Shown here: piece after piece, positions 8,922-13,630 of the stretch
Layout: the number at the start of each line of letters is the position of its first letter
Numbering within the stretch: the stretch's first letter is position 1
Assembly (NCBI GenBank): GCA_022559985.1
Contig: JAFJTR010000204.1
Location: forward strand, 1 to 13,630
DNA length: 13,630 nucleotides
Direction of reading: 5' to 3'
Origin: Parastagonospora avenae f. sp. tritici 18332-5
Taxonomy: Eukaryota; Ascomycota; Dothideomycetes; Pleosporales; Phaeosphaeriaceae
Position numbers and translations under genes: made by a program
The notes under the pieces: model-generated
What the model was told of the DNA's origin: nothing
Database searches by the model: none
The model's input: only the letters and a program-made list of their open reading frames with translations

Positions 8922-10705
8922 ATGGCTTGTGCCAACGGCTCCGTCCCACTGCTCCTGCCCTGGACCAACAACACAGTGTCCGCAACGGGCAAAATTCTAT
9001 CCAGGGGTATTTCGTTTGCTATCGGCACACCTCCACAATCGTTCTCCCTGACGCCCTCGACATTCTCAAACAACATTTTCCTTAATAATGCAGCGGAATG
9101 CGTGGCTGCCACGAATAGTAGCTGTATCGGCCAGGTTGGTGGCATCTACGACAGCGCAACTTCAACCACGTTTGCAGAGGTCAACTACGCGACCTGGCCA
9201 GGCAGTAGAGATTCGGTCGGGCTGGCGGCAGGAAGCTCTTCCGTCTTCTTCAACGATGCTGCAGCTTTCGGGCTCAAACCAGCTACGAACAAGCTCGCAT
9301 CCTTCCCCATGCGGACCAACGGATCCAAAGACAGTGAGTCAGCGGTGATGAGATCAATCACAAACCATGCTAACAATAGGCAGCCAGCGCTGAAGCATTC
9401 TTGAAGAACGATCGAGATCACAGAGCGACTCTTCCTCTGGGGTTGGACTCAAGCTTTCTGAACTACCTCGTTGATGCAGGCCAAGCTTCTTCCACCACTT
9501 ACGGACTGTGGGCTGGATCCGAGTCCGAAGAAACTCCACAAGAGGGTCTTCTTGTCGTCGGTGGCTATGACGAAACTCGGCTCAAGAGCGCTGCCACCAC
9601 TTTCCCTATGTTTTCGGATTGCCCAACGTGTGCCATTCTGACGGCCATCACATACGACGTTGGGAGTACGAGTACAACTCTCTTCGCAGCAGCCACAGAC
9701 ACACTTGTTGTTCATCTTGATCCCTTCTCCTCGGACATCAGGCTTCCCGCGGCGATGCTTCAGAACCTAGCGGCTGCGGAAAAGACGGCAGTCTGGAATG
9801 CCACCTCTCGCCATTTCGAACTTCCCACGACTCCTGCGCCCGCAGGAACCATCACCGTCACGCTATCTGACATGGGCGCGCCCCTCGGAGACGCTTCAAA
9901 GCCTTCAGTGGCCACGTACAAATCAGTCATTCCAGCCAGTGAACTCTATAACCGACCGCGAGAATACAACGACGCAGGGCTTTTCGAAGTAAACAACGCT
10001 ACCGTGTTCAACCTCGCTGTTACCAACCAAACCAGCGCAGTCCCTCAAACCGGCGCAGTTACAATCGGCACTCTAGGGCTTCCTTTCTTCACGCAAAATT
10101 ACCTCATCGTCGACCCCGAGGCGCGCACATTCCAGCTCGCACCCGCAGTAGTCGCCCCAGCAGCTCCCGCAGGCGCAGACGCAAAGGTCAAGCAGGTCTG
10201 CCGTGTCTTGCCTGGGGCAAAGCCCAAGTCGCAAGTCGCCGCCATCGCCGGCGCAGCAATCGGTGCGATTGCTGGCACGCTGCTCCTCGTCGGACTGTTC
10301 CTATGGCTTCGCAAGCGTCGACAGAACAAGGAAAAGGACAGCCCGCGCCAATCCTGTGACAGCGACGCACCAACAGCGACATCCCAGAACCCCATCGTCG
10401 CACGTATGGCAATGCGCAATTCCTCGGAAAGCAAGTCGCTGGATCTGCCGCGCCAGGCCCCAGCTCCACGTCCAGCTATGGCGCTGAGCGATGGCACGAC
10501 ATTCCCGTCGCCGGCGAGACGCACGAAGAGCACGACGAGTGGGAGGGGTGGAGATCCGAGGAGGGGACTTGTGCATGACGTCTTTCAGAGAGTCGACGAG
10601 GACAATGATGGGCGGTTGTTGGATGAGAGACCAATGGGCCTGAGCGAGACGATCCATTCGCGCACGACGTTGCCGAGATCTGCTGCAGAGCATACCGTCG
10701 AGTGA
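8922..10705 (+). CDS. Membrane-anchored pepsin-fold protein, probably non-catalytic
   Basis: Two exons, 8922-9333 and 9384-10705, encode 577 residues. An extracellular pepsin-like region is shown by IGTPPQ at 34-39, the GxFDSATSTTF-like IYDSATSTTFAEV around 75-87, LPLGLDSSFLN near 154-163, GLLVVGGYD near 192-199 and IGTLGLPFFTQNYLIVD near 365-381. Where the first DTG should follow IGTPPQ the chain reads SFSLTPSTF, so the Asp is missing; at the second site LDPFSSDIRLP keeps Asp250 but not DTG/DSG. Proteolysis is therefore unlikely. A transmembrane helix lies at about 422-446 (AAIAGAAIGAIAGTLLLVGLFLW in part), followed by basic RKRR and a Ser/Pro-rich tail of about 130 residues that should face the cytosol. 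No signal peptide is visible from ATG 8922; the frame upstream meets TAG at 8901, so a signal-peptide exon is either further upstream or lost. Many such fungal proteins are of unknown role; a surface sensor or scaffold is a guess. Confidence 0.8.
9334..9383 (+). other. Intron of the pepsin-fold gene (50 bp)
   Basis: Donor GTGAGT at 9334, branch site GCTAAC at 9369-9374, acceptor GGCAG ending at 9383. It makes the split codon A|CC (Thr138) and continues SAEAFLKNDR. The nearby acceptor at 9379 gives the wrong frame. Confidence 0.85.
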
Positions 10706-11185
10706 ACGATGATCTTATTAGGTGAAGTGTGCAGGCAAGTGTTCGTCGCGAAGTTATCTGCTTTTCTCTATCTCTATAATATAAGAATACCCTAGAGTTT
10801 AAAAGGCTACAAAGCGAATAAAATCTATACATCTTTAGTATACTCTTACTATATACTGTCTCTGTTGGTAGGGTCTGCAGGCGTATGCCGCGAGGAATTA
10901 AGGTTAATCCCTTTAATTGGCTCGTGCGTCGGCATCTTCCGAGGAATTAGCCCCCTATTTCCTTAGCTATCTTGAAATAGAATAGTTAAATAAGCTACGT
11001 TCTCTGTTTATAGTTACTAAACCTTTATTTTTTGCGTTAATAGTGCTCTTTGCAGAAGATAGGAGAGGGTAGATGTTACACAATCTGGAGTTTAAGACTG
11101 TCGTTGTTCTGCTCTACACTCTTTCTCTAAATTAGCCTTTTATTGATTAGTCTTGTCCCTCGTGCACTATCCTACCGTATTAGAT
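10706..11185. other. TA-rich, RIP-like region after the pepsin-fold gene
   Basis: Holds the 3' UTR of the upstream gene and then TA-rich sequence with no intact gene. A direct repeat CGAGGAATTA occurs at 10891-10900 and 10940-10949. From about 10985 the sequence has the same TA-rich look as the left flank. It leads without a clear border into the OrsD-like relic. Confidence 0.45.
10817..10822 (+). terminator. Possible polyadenylation signal of the pepsin-fold gene
   Basis: AATAAA lies about 112 nt after the stop codon at 10703-10705, in TA-rich sequence, a reasonable place for 3'-end formation. Confidence 0.45.
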
Positions 11186-12550
11186 ATGTTAGCTAGTTGA
11201 GTTGTCGATCTAAAGGAGACGCAGGCAGCTCGTTTTAGCCAGCTAGCCGTGTACGTTAGCAAGCCTTACTACTTCCTTATATGCCGCACCTGTGGCACAG
11301 CGCTTCCTCTTAGCCGCATCCCCTAGCATTTCAGCAATTCTAAGAATCACAATTACGAGCGCAGAGATTGCATTAATCTACTTAACGCCTAGAAGTTGCT
11401 CTATCTGTCTACACGCCCTGTTAAACTAGCTACTAAAGAAGACCTTATGAACTAGGTTTACCCTTTACAACCTGCAGCACCTATTCCTTATATCCGCATT
11501 AAGTATAGCCTGCACTGCCGTGCTCTTCTTGACTCTCGAAGTCGCTAGCGCTGTTAAGCAGTCTTTCGCGATGTTAAGAAAATAAAGAAACATTGCATCG
11601 AGGCGCACGCCTGGAAGGACGAATGTACTAAAGGTCGACCTGGCCGCCCGCGTGCAAAACACCCCCCACTGCCTTGGGAGGAAGAAGTGCCCTGCCAGCA
11701 GCTGGTCTGGACGGGACGTGGTGCCTCATTCTGGCGCGTCTACCTCAAATTAGGAGACGGTTTTAGTAACGAACACACTATCGTGAGCAGCAATTTAAAT
11801 TAAAATCTGACCCCTCCCCTAGTTAATAAACTAACAGAGCTGTGTAGTACATAGAATAAGGTGGAAAGGAGACTTAATAATCACCACTAAGGAAGGAATA
11901 ACAGCGATCTTGTTCTTACTCTTAGTGCCCGCTATCCTATATATTTTTCTCTCTAGATTAATAAAACAGGCTGGGCGGAATATCTTGCCGGGCACGATCT
12001 AGAAGCTGTTGCGCAGCTGCTGGAGCTGCCAAATCCTAACATCGAACCAGGCCTTGCCGCATTACTTCATGCGTTCGACGACCTGATCGCCACCGCGCGC
12101 GAGTCGATCCTCTCGGACAAAATAAATGTATTTGGTCTCCACCGTGTAAACAGTTTCCTGCGCGGCCGGCCTTACTCCAAACCTCTGCATACCAAGCTGC
12201 TTGACGGTACGTACCGAAAGTACCGGGCCGTATGGCATAAACTACTTTCATTCGTCTACCGCCTAGTAGTCCTTCGTCAGGGTCCTCGTCTTCACTATAA
12301 ACTCACGCCGGCGCAGATTGAAGCCTTCAGCCAGGTTCCTACCCACGATCTCCCTAGTGTTTCCTCTGCATCTGCTGCATATTGTTAAGAGTCGATCTTA
12401 AAGGACTCTGTCACTGATTATTCAGGTAGTGATGTACCTGCCGGACTACGAGATATCTGCCTTAGGCTGTGTATCTCTCTTCTTAACTATAAACTCCACT
12501 ACAAGCTTACGGACAGTATAGTGATTAGATTTCTTGCTGCTCTATCTTTA
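11186..12550 (+). pseudogene. RIP-damaged relic of an OrsD-like (PF12013/DUF3505) zinc-finger protein
   Basis: One reading frame can be followed for over 1.3 kb without an indel but with eleven stops: TGA at 11198, then TAG or TAA at 11324, 11390, 11453, 11546, 11555, 11801, 11852, 11888, 11954 and 12386. All but the first are TAG/TAA, as expected when CAG, CAA or TGG are hit by RIP. Readable parts are YYFLICRTCGTALPLSRIP (11267-11323, first finger), KKIKKHCIEAHAW (second finger, ending about 11614), VPCQQLVWTGRGASFWRVY (11687-11743), then a stop-free 143 codons at 11957-12385 with GWAEYLAGHDLEAVAQLLEL and RPYSKPLHTKLLDGTYRKY. The order ICxxC, HCxxxHAW, VPCQ and the helical downstream part fits the OrsD-like family; its function is not established, and copies are frequent in fungal repeat regions. 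The frame stays open past 12386 and runs into the hairpin element at 12542. Confidence 0.75.
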
Positions 12551-12601
12551 ATGGGCAACGGAACAAAGGTCAGAAACGGCTTTGTTCCACGAGAAACCCT
12601 A
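12542..12601 (+). repeat. 60-nt hairpin element, copy A
   Basis: Conserved left flank CTATCTTTAATGGGCAAC, then a perfect 9-bp hairpin (GGAACAAAG at 12560-12568, loop of 11 nt, CTTTGTTCC at 12580-12588), then conserved GAGAAACCCTA at 12591-12601. It aligns without gaps with 13482-13541. Similarity stops sharply at both ends. The flanks match but the stem sequences differ while still pairing. Confidence 0.85.
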
Positions 12602-12616
12602 AATCCTCTAGGGTTT
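12594..12616. repeat. Inverted repeat with telomere-like arms
   Basis: AAACCCTA at 12594-12601 and TAGGGTTT at 12609-12616 form an 8-bp stem with a 7-nt loop. It overlaps the end of hairpin element A and the start of the next hairpin, making three stem-loops in a row. Confidence 0.75.
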
Positions 12617-12648
12617 GTTCTACAACGGACGTAGAAGTGTAGAACAAA
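12614..12648. repeat. 11-bp inverted repeat (hairpin)
   Basis: TTTGTTCTACA at 12614-12624 and TGTAGAACAAA at 12638-12648 are perfect inverted copies with a 13-nt loop. The arms share the GAACAAAG word with the hairpin of element A, suggesting related or duplicated stems. Confidence 0.75.
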
Positions 12649-13034
12649 GGCCTGAAATGCTATAGATCTCGATGCAACTTAAGGTACAGGTGCAGCAAGG
12701 TTAGCGCTATCGATCGCACCATTCAGAATTTTCATGCGACATCGGCGCGTTGTGGTGCACGTTAAGATATATGTTAGTGTTAGTGTTCCTTAGGGTTGCG
12801 AAAACTAGGCTGTGCAGACCACAAACCTAGGGTTGCGAACCCTAATATTAGGGTTTCCCCGCCCAATCCAGGCGCCGAAGCAACTCCGATAGCCAGGCTG
12901 AGCACTACAATGCTGCGTGCCGTAAGCATGCAACGTCTAGCAACCCTAGACACCGACGTGCGGAGGATGCATCACGACTTGTAGGTAGTATATAGTAGTC
13001 CCCCGCTGCGAAGCCCTATAGATATCGTTTATAG
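12649..13034. other. Gene-less segment with telomere-like words
   Basis: No gene is supported. Degenerate telomere-like units TTAGTG, TTAGTG and TTAGGG lie at 12774-12795. The 12-bp word TAGGGTTGCGAA occurs at 12791-12802 and 12828-12839. A short open frame at 12796-12984 runs through these repeats and has no recognisable domain. Confidence 0.5.
12838..12855. repeat. 18-bp perfect palindrome of head-to-head telomere-like units
   Basis: AACCCTAA-TA-TTAGGGTT is fully self-complementary and consists of two TTAGGG-type units facing each other. To its left TAGGGTT-GCG-AACCCTA (12828-12844) forms another inverted repeat that overlaps it. Confidence 0.8.
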
Positions 13035-13481
13035 ACATTCAGAATAGAACAATTCAATAGCATTTTCGAGTACTTGCCAGCGCACCGCATCGCCATTTGC
13101 AAGAGCCATGCGCAGGGCATCGTGCAGTCGCAGTTGGCAGCCCACTTGAACACTAAGCACCAGGAACTAGTCCCCAATACACGGAAAGCCATCATTCGCG
13201 CTGTGCAGGACGAGGCTTCGCTGCGGCAATGGGCATTCGACGAAGACGATGTTATGTTTCCCAGCCCAGCAACCAAGCCACTGCCACACTTGCCTGTGCA
13301 CACCGACGGACTGCAGTGCAGAGAGTGTGGCCGCATATATCGCCACGTGAAGAGGATGCAGGCCCACTGCCGTGACAACCATGCGTGGACTGGTAGGCAA
13401 CGCGGCAGCAGTCGACGAAAGAGCGCACCCGCTATGTAGACAGTAGGCGTCCAGTGCCAGAAGTACCAGAACACCAGCCAC
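13035..13481 (+). pseudogene. N-terminal fragment of a second OrsD-like zinc-finger protein
   Basis: The frame is open from 13035 (TAG at 13032) to a TAG at 13437, with no ATG at the expected start, so it is a fragment. It reads FEYLPAHRIAICKSH near 13065-13109, LAAHLNTKHQ, then LQCRECGRIYRHVKRMQAHC and RDNHAW at about 13311-13386, a C2H2-type finger with C-x2-C and H-x4-H. The spacing from the second Cys to the HCxxxHAW motif is the same as in the relic at 11186-12550, so the two are related. After the stop the same frame continues TVGVQCQKYQ, matching VPCQQ in the other relic; the stop stands where the family tends to have Trp (compare PWEEEVPCQ in the other relic), so TGG to TAG is a likely cause. 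The frame then runs into hairpin element B. It is less TA-rich than the first relic and so less damaged. Confidence 0.65.
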
Positions 13482-13541
13482 CTATCATTAATGGGCGACA
13501 CGATTAAAGTGTTTGGGGGTTTAATCGGCTGAGAAACCCTA
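13482..13541 (+). repeat. 60-nt hairpin element, copy B
   Basis: Conserved left flank CTATCATTAATGGGCGAC, then an 8-bp hairpin (CGATTAAA at 13501-13508, loop of 11 nt, TTTAATCG at 13520-13527), then GAGAAACCCTA at 13531-13541. Every position lies exactly 940 bp after its partner in copy A. Of the eight stem pairs, five differ from copy A by compensatory changes. Confidence 0.85.
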
Positions 13542-13630
13542 GAGCTACATGGCCAAATCAACTCGGCCCTCTGTCCAGTTTCTCAATGGCTGATTCGCTC
13601 GCTTACGTTGAGTTGTACCGTGCGTACGCT
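13542..13630. other. Right end of the window, nothing recognised
   Basis: After hairpin element B I see no gene, repeat or motif that can be supported. If element B is a transposon terminus, this is the beginning of its internal sequence; it does not resemble the sequence after copy A. Confidence 0.4.

Noticed and set aside
9400..9404. Treating the two halves of the pepsin-fold protein as separate genes
   Set aside because: A standard 50-bp intron with GTGAGT, CTAAC and CAG joins them in frame and completes the fold.
10891..10949. CGAGGAATTA direct repeat as a transposon target duplication
   Set aside because: Only 39 bp lies between copies and no element ends are visible; left as a simple repeat.
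12796..12984. Short plus-strand open frame
   Set aside because: It runs through telomere-like repeats and a palindrome and has no recognisable protein feature.
13016..13561. Long minus-strand open frame of 181 codons
   Set aside because: It is the shadow of the plus-strand zinc-finger fragment; its translation shows no domain, and it runs across hairpin element B.
1..13630. TOXE-type promoter motif (tox-box, remembered consensus ATCTCNCGNA)
   Set aside because: I checked ATCTC and GAGAT occurrences by eye on both strands and found no exact match; a computed scan with mismatches was not possible.

Overview
The window looks like nuclear DNA of a filamentous ascomycete (Pezizomycotina, perhaps Dothideomycetes; the class is a guess). 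The evidence is short introns of 50-67 bp with GT...AG ends and CTRAY-type branch sites, fungal protein families, and decayed repeats whose damage (CAG/CAA to TAG/TAA, TA-rich, no indels) resembles repeat-induced point mutation (RIP).

Layout: 1 to about 930 is TA-rich sequence with no gene. Positions 1749-2874 (+) encode a spliced 331-residue protein with a bZIP-type basic region, no leucine zipper and four ankyrin repeats. This is the bANK architecture of TOXE-type secondary-metabolism regulators, and its DNA-binding part only appears after splicing two introns. Positions 4135-5953 (+) encode a secreted berberine-bridge-type FAD oxidoreductase with both residues for bicovalent flavin. Positions 6614-7425 (-) encode a classical short-chain dehydrogenase/reductase resembling norsolorinic-acid-ketoreductase-type enzymes. 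Positions 8922-10705 (+) encode a membrane-anchored pepsin-fold protein that has lost the aspartic protease active-site motifs. From about 10.7 kb to the end the DNA is repeat-like: a RIP-damaged relic of an OrsD-like (PF12013/DUF3505) zinc-finger protein, a second shorter OrsD-like relic, telomere-like TTAGGG/CCCTAA palindromes, and several hairpins.

How the genes may work together (inference): the regulator, the FAD oxidoreductase and the SDR would fit a small or remnant secondary-metabolite locus, but no core synthase is present in the window. The RIP relics and telomere-like motifs suggest a repeat-rich, possibly subtelomeric, compartment.

The most unusual structure is a pair of 60-nt elements exactly 940 bp apart (12542-12601 and 13482-13541). 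Their flanks are conserved (26 of 31 positions) around a hairpin whose two arms differ strongly between copies (10 of 29 identical across hairpin and loop) yet still pair, with five compensatory base-pair changes. Each element follows an OrsD-like relic, at a different point of that gene. This suggests the structured terminus of an unrecognised mobile element.
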